Source: Bacteroidales bacterium (GTDB taxonomy: Bacteria > Bacteroidota > Bacteroidia > Bacteroidales > UBA1715). From it: 64,000 bases of DNA. The notes under the pieces are model-generated. The model saw only the letters and a program-made list of their open reading frames with translations, did not search any database and had not been told where the DNA came from. The stretch covers positions 310,001 to 374,000 of the forward strand of contig JADKDL010000002.1 in the NCBI GenBank assembly GCA_016714605.1, read 5' to 3'. Positions 8,554-18,181 of the stretch are shown here, in pieces. The translations under genes and the position numbers were made by a program. How positions within the stretch are numbered: position 1 is the stretch's first letter; each line of letters begins with the position of its first letter.

Positions 8554-11197
8554 TTAACTGTTTTTATTAAACAAATCTTTGATTCTTGAACCGATTCCCG
8601 ATATAATCTTATTAAGCTCGCCTTCTAGTTGAAATTCAGTATCAAGTCCTGAATACAAGCTAGGATCCATACCTAAAATGTAACAAATTGGTATTGCTGC
8701 TTTTATTTTAATCTTCCAATTGCCAGAATTTTTTGCATTTACATAATTTTCTTTAAATTCATCAGACAGTTGATCTTTAGCAAGATCAATCCAATCCATT
8801 AATAAATCAACTATTGCCAATGCACCTTCTTCATTTGCTTTTATAATAGTATCTTGGATTTTATCTAATTCAGTTTTTATATGTTCAGGAATTTTTTTAT
8901 CTATACTTTCAACGTGAAAAAGAATTTTATCAATTTTTTCTTCATTAGTAGAATGGTTTTTAGGAAAAACTTCATCTATCATTTTTTGGGGGTCTAATGA
9001 AGTATCACTTTTCTCGCAAAGAATTAGAAGACCTTTTTTTAAATAAGCTAGTAATGATTCATATTTAAAAAAAGATGCATCTTCACTATTCGAACAATGG
9101 TTGCAATTACATACAATCATCTCAGAATATTTAATGTATGGAAAGGTGTTACTAAAAATCTGCTCCATTTCATTTCTGATTTCTCTGAGAAAATTTCTTT
9201 TTTCTCTATCTGGTCCAGAAACCCTGATACCTATATATTTTAATCCCTCTTGAGAGGTTTCGTGTTGTGTAATTTCTGCCATGCAATTTCCTTTTTTCAA
9301 TACCACACCAGAGAGCCAAACGGTTTCTTCAAAGATATAGGTGTTCAAGCGTACAATTAGCCTACTAATTAAACCCTCGGGCATAAATGGAAACTGGTAA
9401 CGAAAACGTAGATTGTTTTGTTGGTCAAATTCATATTCTGGTCTGCTGTCAGGTAATTTAATAGGAACAACAAAACATTCTTTATTTTTATCTACCGGAT
9501 AACATATTTCAAACTGGTTTTTTTGCATCAGATTAAGCAAGTAATTACATTCAGTCCTAGAATATGTTTGTTTGTGTGAATCTTTACATACCTTATTTGA
9601 CCAGTGAGCATATAGTTTATCTTTCCCAAATCTTCCTTGTTTATCGACCACAGCATCGCTCAAACCATCATATATTGCATGAGATATCCAGTTTGGATCT
9701 AGAAAAACAGTGTTTTGAAGTTCTGTATCGTTAAAATTAATAGCAACACCTATGGTATGAAAGTACTGTAATAAAAGATCTTTTTCTTTTTGTTCATATA
9801 GATTATGCTTTTCACATATGGTATTGAACTGTTCTAATGTGATATGCTTTTCTATTAAATTTTCTATCTCTTCTCTAATTGGAATCCATGGTTTTAAGAT
9901 TTTTTGACCTACTACCTTTAGGTCTGAAAGTCTTTGTGAAATTTCATTTTCAAGGTTTTTCCAACGGTGGTCAAGATTTCCAAAATCAACATCTCCAAAA
10001 TCAATGATTTTTATATTTGGAAAGGTTTCTAAATAAGTCTTCTTATCAAAAGGGATAACTGTTTCAGATTCTTTACGTCTGTTTAGTAAAACTAGTATGG
10101 GACTTTCAGGACCAAGCAATTGGATAATATGAAACCAGTATCCGTAACGAGTTTTTCCTCCTCGCCCATCAGTTAAAAGAATATATACTGCATCATTACT
10201 CAAGAAGAATTGATGAATCATATATTGAATATCCTGTCCACCAAAATCCCAAATATGTGCTTTAGTTTCAGGTAATTTTTTATCTAGATTTGGAAACAAT
10301 CTATTTTGCATAACTTCTACTCCAAGTGTGGATGGTTGTTCACTGTCTGGCAGTGGAACTTTATGTTTTGGATTGAACAATAATTTCATTAATGTTGTTT
10401 TTCCTGCACCAGGCTCACCTACTATTAAAATTTTCGCCTCATAAGCTTTTTCTTCTCCATATTTTTTCCAACCCTCCATATATGTTCCTACGGCAGCAGC
10501 TCCTTGCTCTTGCACCCCTTTGGGTACATTCATTCGCTGTATCATTTCTAATTCATCATCTGCCGAAAGTTTGAAATTTTGATTGAAATATCTTGTATAA
10601 AGTTTTGCCCAGTATCCACACCCTTCAGTTTCTAATGCATCTATAAAATCATCCCATATTTTTCCATAATCTTCTATGTCAACTTTAGATTCTTCTTCTT
10701 TTGCATCTAAAAGTATTACGTTTTGTAAAATATCAATATTGCAAAAGTCTTTACTGATTCCTTCAAATGCTTTGATTAAATATATCGCAGCTTTTGTTGC
10801 TTCTTTTAATGCAAATTTGGTTGCTCCAACATCAAAATTAGTATTGGCACTAACGGAAGCTTCGGTGTCTGAAGCAAGGGCTGCATATTTTGTGGCTTCA
10901 GCTGCTGCTCTGGCTGCATTTTGCAGCCATCCTCTCTGTATAACCGACGCTTTTTGAGACGAAGAGGATGTCTTCTATTAATAAAGATGCTTGTATTGCC
11001 GTAGAGTATTTTGGATATTGATAAACTACATCGTAAGAGTTAAAGATATAATATAAATGAAGTTGTTGTTTATTGTTTTGTTTCAGATAATTAAAATTTC
11101 CTTCTTTCCCAAGAATTGGTAATGCCCTCAAAGCACATTTCCACGCAAAGCGAAGTGCATTATCTCTACTTTGTTTATTAATTGGTTGGGAATACAT
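8554..11197 (-). CDS. ROCO (Roc-COR) GTPase with N-terminal helical domain, frame broken once
   Basis: Read from ATG 11197. The frame breaks at the T-run 10951-10955; removing one base joins ...DILFVSKASVIQRGWLQNAARAAAEA... to a continuous frame ending at 8554, giving about 880 residues. The N-terminal 210 residues are helical and of unknown role. Then comes a Roc GTPase domain with P-loop GEPGAGKTTLM, switch II DFGGQ and a G4 region reading LNRRKES instead of NKxD. A COR domain follows (VFLDPNWISHAIYDGL, RYQFPFMPEGLISRLIVRL). The tail carries CNCNHC and a helical segment. Bacterial ROCO proteins dimerise through COR and cycle between nucleotide states; their targets are mostly unknown. No LRR is visible. 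It lies directly upstream of the toxin-antitoxin pair. Confidence 0.82.
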
Positions 11198-11692
11198 TTT
11201 CTATTTCTTTTCGAAATATTTCATATTCATCTCGTTTCATATGGCTCTGTAATTTCGTTACTAATGCAATTTATACATTAAAAGTAAGGTAAGTAATCAA
11301 TCTGTGAAATCTTTTTAAATACATAGTTTTTGTTAATGAACATATCTCAGCGACTCTAGTTTTTCCCTCACATTCATTCAAGCGCTACATTGCGAAACTA
11401 TACAACTTATAGAAATAACTGCTTCGCATATTAGCGAAAGGTAGTAAAGAAGGTATTTTACATGTCCGCACATTAGCGGCGTTAGCATTATGAATAAAAA
11501 TACATAAACGCTGAAGTGCGAACCTCTCAATTATGTGATTTGAAGCTATCGCTATGTAGCGAACATGTGTTTTATAGCAATTACATGCTTTCGCTAATAT
11601 GCGGCGACTATATTACTAATGAAATGTAGTCAAACTGGTTAGCGAAACTCGGTATATTGGACATGCTTTAATGTTTTTTAGATGATTGCCTC
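11198..11692. repeat. Gene-free region with repeated GCGAA-type elements
   Basis: No gene seen. The region is rich in short motifs built on TTCGC/GCGAA. A perfect 16-bp inverted repeat lies at 11425-11440 (CGCATATTAGCGAAAG) and 11588-11603, 147 bp apart, and a small palindrome TCGCTA-tg-TAGCGA at 11549-11562. A 19-nt element at 11384-11402 containing CATTGCGAAAC recurs in the same orientation at 12901-12919, on the other side of the IS, with two mismatches. This suggests that the IS sits inside a pre-existing repeat-rich intergenic region. Confidence 0.55.
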
Positions 11693-11712
11693 TAATGGAC
11701 ATTTGTAATGCT
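11693..11712 (+). repeat. IS left terminal inverted repeat
   Basis: TAATGGACATTTGTAATGCT, the exact reverse complement of 12844-12863. Confidence 0.75.
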
Positions 11713-11831
11713 ATTGTTTTAAGAGTATTGTTTTACTAAATTATATCTATTTATATTTGTTTATTAGATAAGCGGAAATAGGCTCTGCTGGGGAGCAACC
11801 TATTAGGAATATTCTAATCAAGTGGAATGAG

Positions 11832-11862
11832 ATAAGGCTGTCTATTAAATAGATAGCCTTAT
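11832..11862 (+). terminator. Hairpin with T-tail inside the IS, downstream of the transposase
   Basis: A 14-bp stem with one G-T wobble (ATAAGGCTGTCTAT / ATAGATAGCCTTAT, loop TAA) is followed on the plus strand by ATTTTTTT. It could stop transcription entering the IS from the left. On the minus strand it follows the transposase stop but lacks a T-tract. Confidence 0.5.
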
Positions 11863-11881
11863 TTTTTTACATTCTATTTGC

Positions 11882-12792
11882 CTATGCCTTTAAAAACCCA
11901 TTTATAAATTTCTCCTTTCGTTTGCGGCATAATCCATTATGGTTTCGCAATTTATTTTTAAGGTTAGTAAAAGTTCCTTCAAGTTGATTATTTGTATTAG
12001 GCAACCCTAATTCAATATTATCATACCAGGTGAATAAATATTGTTTGTTTGCATGTAAACTTCGATATGCGCTTCTTAATCGTTTATGAATATACCAACT
12101 CTTTCCGGTTTGTTCATTAGTTCCTCGTTCATTTAAAAATTGCTCCCATTTATTAAACCACTGTTCTAAGATTTCCAAGAAACTTTCCTTATCTGTTTTT
12201 GGAAGTAAGTGGATAATTTCTTTTAATTCTATTGCAGCAGGTGTTTTGGGGTTTCTTGTAATATAACGAGTAACAATTGCTATCTGATGGAATTGGCACA
12301 TCTGAATAGGATATTGCTTTAATGCATTAAAAAGACCTTTTCGCCCATCACAAACAATCCCTTTAATAATAATTCCTTGATTTTTAAGATAATTAATGCC
12401 TTCTACATATTCTTTGATTGACTCATATTTTACAAACTTCCAATAGAGATGATACCCTTCAGTGTTTTTAAAAACCATTACACCAAAATTTCTCCCGAAA
12501 TATGTTGTATCCATTAATACTATAGTTGATTTAGGAGTGTGGAATTGTTTCTTTATATCAATTTTATCTAGCCTTCGCTGTATTGTTTTTATTGAAACAC
12601 CATATTTAGACGCTAATTGCAAATACGTTTGTTTTCCTTCGATATATTCAATCCACAAAACATTATTATCAACCCTTTGACCACCTAAAAATTGACGTTT
12701 ACAATCAGAACATTTGTAATTCTGAATACCTTTATTGATTCCATTTTTCTTAGTTCGTTTTGAACCACAGTAAATGCAATTTTTTTATTCAT
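11882..12792 (-). CDS. IS256-like transposase, zinc-ribbon variant (one frame break near the start)
   Basis: From ATG 12792 the first codons (M N K K) run into an A7 tract (12780-12786 on the plus strand is T7). One more A, or a -1 slip there, joins to CIYCGSKRTKKNG ... YKCSDCKRQF, a two-CxxC zinc ribbon. Next are a helix-turn-helix (ASKYGVSIKTIQRRLDKI) and a DDE core of the MULE type: VLMDTTYFG (first Asp), IVCDGRKGLFNAL (second Asp), QFHQ and NNQLEGTF (Glu). Length is about 303 residues. The gene fills the IS between the inverted repeats. The frame break is either a homopolymer error or a slippery site used for expression; transposases of several IS families use the latter. Confidence 0.75.
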
Positions 12793-12843
12793 AGCTTTCA
12801 AATGCTCCAAAGCTATATATTTATTGTAATTAAAGCACTTTCG

Positions 12844-12863
12844 AGCATTACAAATGTCCATTA
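12844..12863 (-). repeat. IS right terminal inverted repeat
   Basis: Perfect inverted copy of 11693-11712 (AGCATTACAAATGTCCATTA on the plus strand). Confidence 0.75.
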
Positions 12864-12941
12864 AGCCCGAAAGTGGATTTTAGTTCGTTTTGCCCTTTTC
12901 GCTTCATTGCGAAACCATATTCTCGAACTAAACTAAAAAAG

Positions 12942-12976
12942 AAAAAGGTTGCCATTTCAATAATGACAACCTTTTT
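12942..12976 (-). terminator. Terminator of the dcw operon
   Basis: On the minus strand AAAAAGGTTGTCATT pairs with AATGGCAACCTTTTT (one wobble) around a short loop and is followed by CTTTTTT. It lies about 35 bp after the ftsZ stop and ends the 16-kb division/cell-wall operon. Confidence 0.8.
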
Positions 12977-13010
12977 CATTCTGTGTTTTATCTGTATGAA
13001 GTAGATTTTT

Positions 13011-14489
13011 CTAATCTACATTTTCATCTAAGAATGAGTTATTCTCTTTGAGCGATACGCCGCCTTTGTTGTTTTTTGACATTTTAAGTCGGGAAACGGT
13101 GTTGGAATCAGAAATCTCCTCTTCATCGGTATCTATATTTGGTATCTTACCAATGTTTGTTCGCAGGTATGCCGGTATCTGTTCCCATTGCGATATGTCT
13201 TCTTTCCCTTTTACATCAGCCCACTGCCACTCTTGGTTTGTAGTTTTTTCTACAATATTTTTCGATTGTTTTATCGTATTAGTGTCTTGTATCTCGGCAG
13301 TTGAGTTTGAGTTTACTGAAACCGACTCCGTTGCTCTTTCTGATTCAAAACTTAATGTGGTTTGAACGGTATTGCTTGTAGGTCTTTCTATCAAATCAAT
13401 TACTATTCTCTCCTGCATTTCTGGTTTGCTATTCTGCGGTTTGCTGTTTTGTGGTTTTCCTTCTAACGATATTTTTTCTTGCAATGGTTTTTTCTGCATT
13501 GAGAAATCGGGCAGATTATCCATTACAAAACCGGTAACAATTATGGTTACCCGTAGGTCGTCGGTAAGTGAATTGTCTTTTACGCTACCCCAAATCATAT
13601 TTACTTCATTGCCTGCTTTTTCTATTATATAGTCGGTAATGTCGGTCATCTCATCCATGGTTATTTCTTTTTCGCCAGAAGAGAAGTTGAGTAAAATATT
13701 TTTCGCTCCAAATATATTAGCATTATTAAGCAAAGGCGAGTTTAGTGCCATAGTAATAGCATCAATAGCTCTGTTTTCGCCGTTTGCAGTAGCGGCACCC
13801 ATGAGAGCCACTCCGCTGTTAGACATTACGGTACAGACATCGGCAAAATCGACATTTACCGTTCCCGGAAGGGTTATGATTTCTGCAATGCCTTTTGCAG
13901 CAACTGCTAGAACATTGTCGGCTTTTATAAAGGCATCGGTAAGAGCTAGGTTGCCAAACATTTCTCTTAGTTTTTCATTGTTTATAATGAGCAATGAATC
14001 TACGTTTTTCTGCAATTCCTCCAAGCCTTTCATAGCTTGAGTAATTCTATGTTTTCCTTCAAATTTGAATGGTACCGTTACAATTGCAACGGTAAGTATT
14101 CCTAAATCTTTTGCAGCTTTGGCAATAACGGGAGTAGCTCCTGTTCCTGTGCCTCCACCCATACCCGCGGTTATGAAAACCATCTGGGTATTGTCTGATA
14201 GAACTTTTTCTATTTCGTTTATTGCTTCAATTGCCGATTCTTTTCCTACACTAGCATTATTGCCGGCGCCTCTACCGTGTGTGGTGAGTTCGCCTATATG
14301 TATTTTTGTAGGAACCGGACTGCCTGCAAGTGCTTGGGCATCGGTATTGCAAAGTATAAATTCAACATCTTTAATTCCGAGTGCGTACATGTGATTAACG
14401 GCATTTCCGCCTCCGCCTCCTACACCAATAACCTTTATAGAAGCCGGCTTTACTTGGGGCAAATCAAAGTTCATTATATCTTCTATCAT
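13011..14489 (-). CDS. ftsZ: Cell division protein FtsZ
   Basis: 492-residue tubulin-like GTPase that polymerises into the Z ring at midcell. The GTP-binding G-box GGGTGTG is at residues 111-117, and the T7-loop region (NVDFADVCTVM) follows. After the about 330-residue core comes a linker of about 105 residues rich in Gln, Ser and Thr, then the conserved partner-binding peptide IPAYLR at residues 438-443 with a further 49-residue tail. That tail beyond the peptide is longer than in E. coli but common in Bacteroidota. The gene starts 5 bp after the ftsA stop and is the last gene of the operon. Confidence 0.97.
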   Translation of the reverse strand: MIEDIMNFDLPQVKPASIKVIGVGGGGGNAVNHMYALGIKDVEFILCNTDAQALAGSPVPTKIHIGELTTHGRGAGNNASVGKESAIEAINEIEKVLSDNTQMVFITAGMGGGTGTGATPVIAKAAKDLGILTVAIVTVPFKFEGKHRITQAMKGLEELQKNVDSLLIINNEKLREMFGNLALTDAFIKADNVLAVAAKGIAEIITLPGTVNVDFADVCTVMSNSGVALMGAATANGENRAIDAITMALNSPLLNNANIFGAKNILLNFSSGEKEITMDEMTDITDYIIEKAGNEVNMIWGSVKDNSLTDDLRVTIIVTGFVMDNLPDFSMQKKPLQEKISLEGKPQNSKPQNSKPEMQERIVIDLIERPTSNTVQTTLSFESERATESVSVNSNSTAEIQDTNTIKQSKNIVEKTTNQEWQWADVKGKEDISQWEQIPAYLRTNIGKIPNIDTDEEEISDSNTVSRLKMSKNNKGGVSLKENNSFLDENVD

Positions 14490-14494
14490 AACTA

Positions 14495-15928
14495 TTATAT
14501 TTTAGTATCTGTATTGTCAACTTCTTTGCTGTCGTTAAATATTTCTGAGAGAAAATCTCTGAGAAGTCCTACCGGTCTGCTTCCGGTTTTTTTGTCATTA
14601 TTCTTTTCTAAATTCTTTTTAGCTGCTTTTTCAATTTTTTCTTGCTGCTTTTTATCTTCAATGGTCAGATTTTTTTCAGCTTGAATCTCAGGTTTTTCAA
14701 TTTTCAGAATTGTTTCTGTAGGTTCTGTCTTAGGGGTTTCTTTTATTACTTCAACAGCTTCATGTATTGGGTTTGGATTGGTTTCCATATCTTTAAAACC
14801 CATCATAAGCAAACCTACCGATGTTGCAAATAAAGGATTGTTCAGATCGTCGTTTTTTGAAATGATATATTCATTAGGCGAACCTTTTCTGCATTCCAAA
14901 CCTGTTTTGAATGAAAATAGTTGTGGTAGGTCTTCCAATAAAGAGCCACCTCCGGTTATTACTATTCCGTCTATCTTATCAAACACCCCCGAAGCTTCTG
15001 CTTCAAATATTATAGCATCAATAATCTCTTCCATTCTTGCTTGTATAATACCTGCAAGGGTTTTGAGCGAGATTTCTTTCGGCTCACGTAGTTTCCCTAC
15101 CGATACCGAAATTATTTTATTGCTTCCTGCCATGCCCATAACTGCATGACCGTGTCTTACTTTCAGTTCTTCTGCTTGTCTTTCAAGTATTTTGCAACCT
15201 TCTTTTATATCGTTGGTTATTGCTTTGCCCCCAAAAGGAATTACCGCACTGTGTCTTATTATGTTTTCATATATCACCGCTATATCGGTAGTACCGCCGC
15301 CTATATCTACAAGTATAACACCTACTTCTTTTTCTTGTTCGTCAAGTACCGCTTCTGCCGATGCAAATGGTTCTAAGATAATACCTCTGTGTTTTAATCC
15401 GGCATTAGTAATAGAGCGTTTTATATAGTTTATAGAATCTATTTTGCCAATAACCATGTGGAAATTTGCTTCCAGTCTTTTGCCCGGCATGCCTATAGGG
15501 TCTATTACGTCGTATTCATGATCTACCAAATAGTTCTGTGGTAGAACGTGAATAATCTCTTCACCCGGACCGGTCATTACATTGTGCTGGTCTTTTATAA
15601 GTTTTGCCACATCGGCTTGGGTTATTAGTTCATTGTATTTATCGCGGTTTATGTAACCTCTGCTTTGCGAACATCTGATATGTTTCCCTGCAATACCTAC
15701 ATAAACTTCATCAATCTTTACTTGAGCTGCTTCTTGTGCTAGAGCTACAGCTTTGTTTATTGAAACTACGGTATTTTCTATGTTTATAACTTCTCCACGC
15801 GCTACACCTCTCGACTCGGTTTTGCCCAACCCTACAACTTCTATTTGACCGTTTGGATTTTTCTTTCCTATTATTGCTACAATTTTAGTTGTACCAATGT
15901 CAATTGCTGCTACATATCCTTGTTTCAT
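14495..15928 (-). CDS. ftsA: Cell division protein FtsA
   Basis: 477-residue actin-like ATPase that tethers FtsZ to the membrane. Motifs visible: AIDIGTTKIVAIIG (phosphate 1), VDIGGGTTDIAVI (phosphate 2) and GIVITGGGSLLEDLP (adenosine). The SHS2/1C region lies between. The C-terminus has a long Lys/Glu-rich extension (residues about 385-450), followed by the membrane-targeting amphipathic helix RPVGLLRDFLSEIF near the end and a short acidic tail. It lies between ftsQ and ftsZ, the classic order. Confidence 0.96.
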   Translation of the reverse strand: MKQGYVAAIDIGTTKIVAIIGKKNPNGQIEVVGLGKTESRGVARGEVINIENTVVSINKAVALAQEAAQVKIDEVYVGIAGKHIRCSQSRGYINRDKYNELITQADVAKLIKDQHNVMTGPGEEIIHVLPQNYLVDHEYDVIDPIGMPGKRLEANFHMVIGKIDSINYIKRSITNAGLKHRGIILEPFASAEAVLDEQEKEVGVILVDIGGGTTDIAVIYENIIRHSAVIPFGGKAITNDIKEGCKILERQAEELKVRHGHAVMGMAGSNKIISVSVGKLREPKEISLKTLAGIIQARMEEIIDAIIFEAEASGVFDKIDGIVITGGGSLLEDLPQLFSFKTGLECRKGSPNEYIISKNDDLNNPLFATSVGLLMMGFKDMETNPNPIHEAVEVIKETPKTEPTETILKIEKPEIQAEKNLTIEDKKQQEKIEKAAKKNLEKNNDKKTGSRPVGLLRDFLSEIFNDSKEVDNTDTKI

Positions 15929-15973
15929 GTGTTTGTTTTTTTATATAATTTTAAACCCTTTTTATTCTTAATC

Positions 15974-16759
15974 CTATTCTATTCTGGTTGCCAATACCTG
16001 ATTACTATATTCAACATTTAGCCTTTTGTATATATCGTACCCCTTGATTTTAAATCCCTTTTCATAGAATATTTTTATCTTTTCTAGTTTGTATTCTATG
16101 CCTTCAATTGTTCCGAGTTCTATTTCTTTCGGGCCAATTTTAGGGGTTAATATCATTTTATTATCATCTGTAACATAAATCTGTTCTACCAATGGTGCAA
16201 AAAAAGTATCATCATAAATTAATTTCGCCAGTTGATAAACTTCACTTACGGTTCTATATGCTTTAGGTATAGAATCTCTATTACTGATATTGTATTTTAA
16301 ACGATATGCTGCATTTATATTGCCGTTTGCTAATGGCACACGTGCGTTATATTTTGCTGACAAAGGCATTATCATACCTTCGATATCAATATAATATCCA
16401 TCTCCATTTTCAGAAATTATTCTTACTATAGGAGTTCTTTGTTTTACTTTTATCTGTAATGTTCCGTCAATAGTATAATACACCTGACTGCTTTTAACCG
16501 ATGGATGTTTGTTGATATCAGATTCTATTAGAGCTATTTTCAAGCTGTCTAGTTTACTGTCTTTATAAGTATCCTGACGGGCATATAAAATGGCTAGAAT
16601 GTCTTCTTTTTCAATAAAAACATACTCATCATTATTAGCAATATCTATATTACAACTTTTAAACTTCAGTTTTTTTTCCTGATTTCTTATCGTTGTAAGT
16701 GAGATTGTTAAAAGTAATAATGATGCAAGAATAATTACTATTTTCCATCGTTTTTTCAT
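15974..16759 (-). CDS. ftsQ: Cell division protein FtsQ
   Basis: 261-residue bitopic membrane protein. An N-terminal basic stretch and TM helix (KIVIILASLLLLTISLTTI, residues about 6-24) precede a POTRA domain (YVFIEKEDILAILYA ... SDINKHPSVKSSQVYYTIDGTLQIKVKQ). The beta domain with IDIEGMIMPLS follows. In the divisome FtsQ links FtsL/FtsB to the cytoplasmic proteins. Identification rests on the POTRA pattern, size and position between murC and ftsA. Confidence 0.92.
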   Translation of the reverse strand: MKKRWKIVIILASLLLLTISLTTIRNQEKKLKFKSCNIDIANNDEYVFIEKEDILAILYARQDTYKDSKLDSLKIALIESDINKHPSVKSSQVYYTIDGTLQIKVKQRTPIVRIISENGDGYYIDIEGMIMPLSAKYNARVPLANGNINAAYRLKYNISNRDSIPKAYRTVSEVYQLAKLIYDDTFFAPLVEQIYVTDDNKMILTPKIGPKEIELGTIEGIEYKLEKIKIFYEKGFKIKGYDIYKRLNVEYSNQVLATRIE

Positions 16760-16780
16760 TAACTTTTTCTTAACAATTAT

Positions 16781-18181
16781 TTATTTCGTTTTTTGTTTTA
16801 TAGCATTCGTAATTGGTTCTATTAAAGTATCTATATCGCCGGCTCCCATTGTAAGTAGAATCTCGGTGTCTTTGAAATTTATTGTTTCTACTACTTTCAA
16901 TTTTTCACACAATGTTTTTTTGCTGGTTGTAACTTCATCGAAAATGATTGAAGAAGTTACACCCGGCATTGGTAATTCTCTGGCCGGGTATATATCAAGC
17001 AGAATAAGTTCATCGAGCAGGGAGAGTGATTTTGCAAACTCACTCGCAAAGTCTTTGGTTCTAGAGTACAAATGTGGTTGAAAAATACCGGTTATTTTTT
17101 TTGTTTTGTAAATGTCTTTTACCGAAGAGATGAAAGCTTTCAATTCCTCCGGATGGTGTGCATAGTCGTCTATGTAAATTATAGAATCTGTTTTCAATTG
17201 ATAATCGAAACGACGCTTTACCCCTTTGAAAATACCTAATCCGTTTTTTAGTTCCTGAGTAGAAATTCCTGCTCTTAATGCTAATGCCGATGCAGCAATT
17301 GCATTCTCAATATTTATGAGCCCCGGAATACCAAGTGTGATATTTTCAATATTTCCATTAGGCGTATGCAATGTGAACGTGTAATACTCTTCTATAGTTT
17401 TTATATCAGAAGCATAGAAATCTGCCGACGCATCGTCAATTGAATAGGTGTTTATTTTAATATTTTTATCAGTAATAATTTTCTGAATAGGCGAAATGTC
17501 AATTTCTTTTTTAATTACCAAATAACCATTTGATTCTATCTTGCAAATAAAATCGAAGAAAGACTGCTTTACCTCTTGGTGGGTGTTGTAAATATCTAAA
17601 TGATCGGCATCTATTGAAGTTATTACCGCCATTTCGGGGTGCAATTGATGAAAAGAACGGTCGTATTCGTCGGCCTCCACAACAATAAAGTTGCTCGTGT
17701 CTGAGAATAGAAAATTGGTGTCGTAATTTTTAGAAATACCGCCAAGAAAAGCACTGCATTTTATGGTTGATTGGTGCAGTAGGTGAGTAGTCATGGTAGT
17801 TACAGAGGTTTTTCCATGAGTACCTGCTATTGCAATACCTCTTTTAAACTGTGTAAGCATACCAAGAACCTGAGCTCTTTTGTAAATTCTGAAACCCTGA
17901 GATTGTATGTATTTATATTGCTCGTTATTTTCAGGAATTGCAGGAGTATAAATGATTAAAGTAGATTCCTTCTCTGCCAAAAACTGAGGGTCTATGAGTT
18001 CAATTTTGTCGTCGTAATTTATGTTTATTCCTTCCTTTTCCAATTGAATAGTAAGAGCGGTTCTCGTTTTGTCATATCCGGAAACCTTGTATTTCATTAA
18101 ATTGAAATATCGGGCAAGAGCGCTCATGCCAATGCCACCAATACCTAAGAAGTAAATATTTTTTATCGAGTCTAGTTTCAT
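16781..18181 (-). CDS. murC: UDP-N-acetylmuramate--L-alanine ligase
   Basis: 466 residues. MurC adds L-Ala to UDP-MurNAc, the first amino acid of the peptidoglycan stem, using ATP. The N-terminal Rossmann motif is FLGIGGIGMSALARYF. The ATP loop is AGTHGKTSVTTM (residues about 118-129). The Mur ligase central motif VVEADEYDRSF and the DYAHHP motif of the C-terminal domain are present. The start codon overlaps the murG stop by 4 nt (ATGA), indicating translational coupling. Confidence 0.97.
   Translation of the reverse strand: MKLDSIKNIYFLGIGGIGMSALARYFNLMKYKVSGYDKTRTALTIQLEKEGININYDDKIELIDPQFLAEKESTLIIYTPAIPENNEQYKYIQSQGFRIYKRAQVLGMLTQFKRGIAIAGTHGKTSVTTMTTHLLHQSTIKCSAFLGGISKNYDTNFLFSDTSNFIVVEADEYDRSFHQLHPEMAVITSIDADHLDIYNTHQEVKQSFFDFICKIESNGYLVIKKEIDISPIQKIITDKNIKINTYSIDDASADFYASDIKTIEEYYTFTLHTPNGNIENITLGIPGLINIENAIAASALALRAGISTQELKNGLGIFKGVKRRFDYQLKTDSIIYIDDYAHHPEELKAFISSVKDIYKTKKITGIFQPHLYSRTKDFASEFAKSLSLLDELILLDIYPARELPMPGVTSSIIFDEVTTSKKTLCEKLKVVETINFKDTEILLTMGAGDIDTLIEPITNAIKQKTK

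Larger units (their letters stand above)
11693..12863. mobile_element. Insertion sequence, about 1.17 kb, with 20-bp terminal inverted repeats
   Basis: The left end TAATGGACATTTGTAATGCT (11693-11712) and the right end (12844-12863) are perfect inverted repeats and enclose one transposase gene on the minus strand. No target-site duplication is obvious next to the repeats, so the exact boundary may differ by a few bases, or the copy may be old. The transposase resembles the zinc-ribbon variant of the IS256-like group. Confidence 0.75.

Noticed and set aside
11693..12863. IS element as the border of a larger composite transposon with the ROCO and toxin genes
   Set aside because: Only one IS copy is seen and no second copy flanks the other side of the region.
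13048..15428. Several long open frames on the plus strand opposite ftsZ and ftsA
   Set aside because: They are antisense shadows of strongly conserved genes and have no protein-like composition or start signals.
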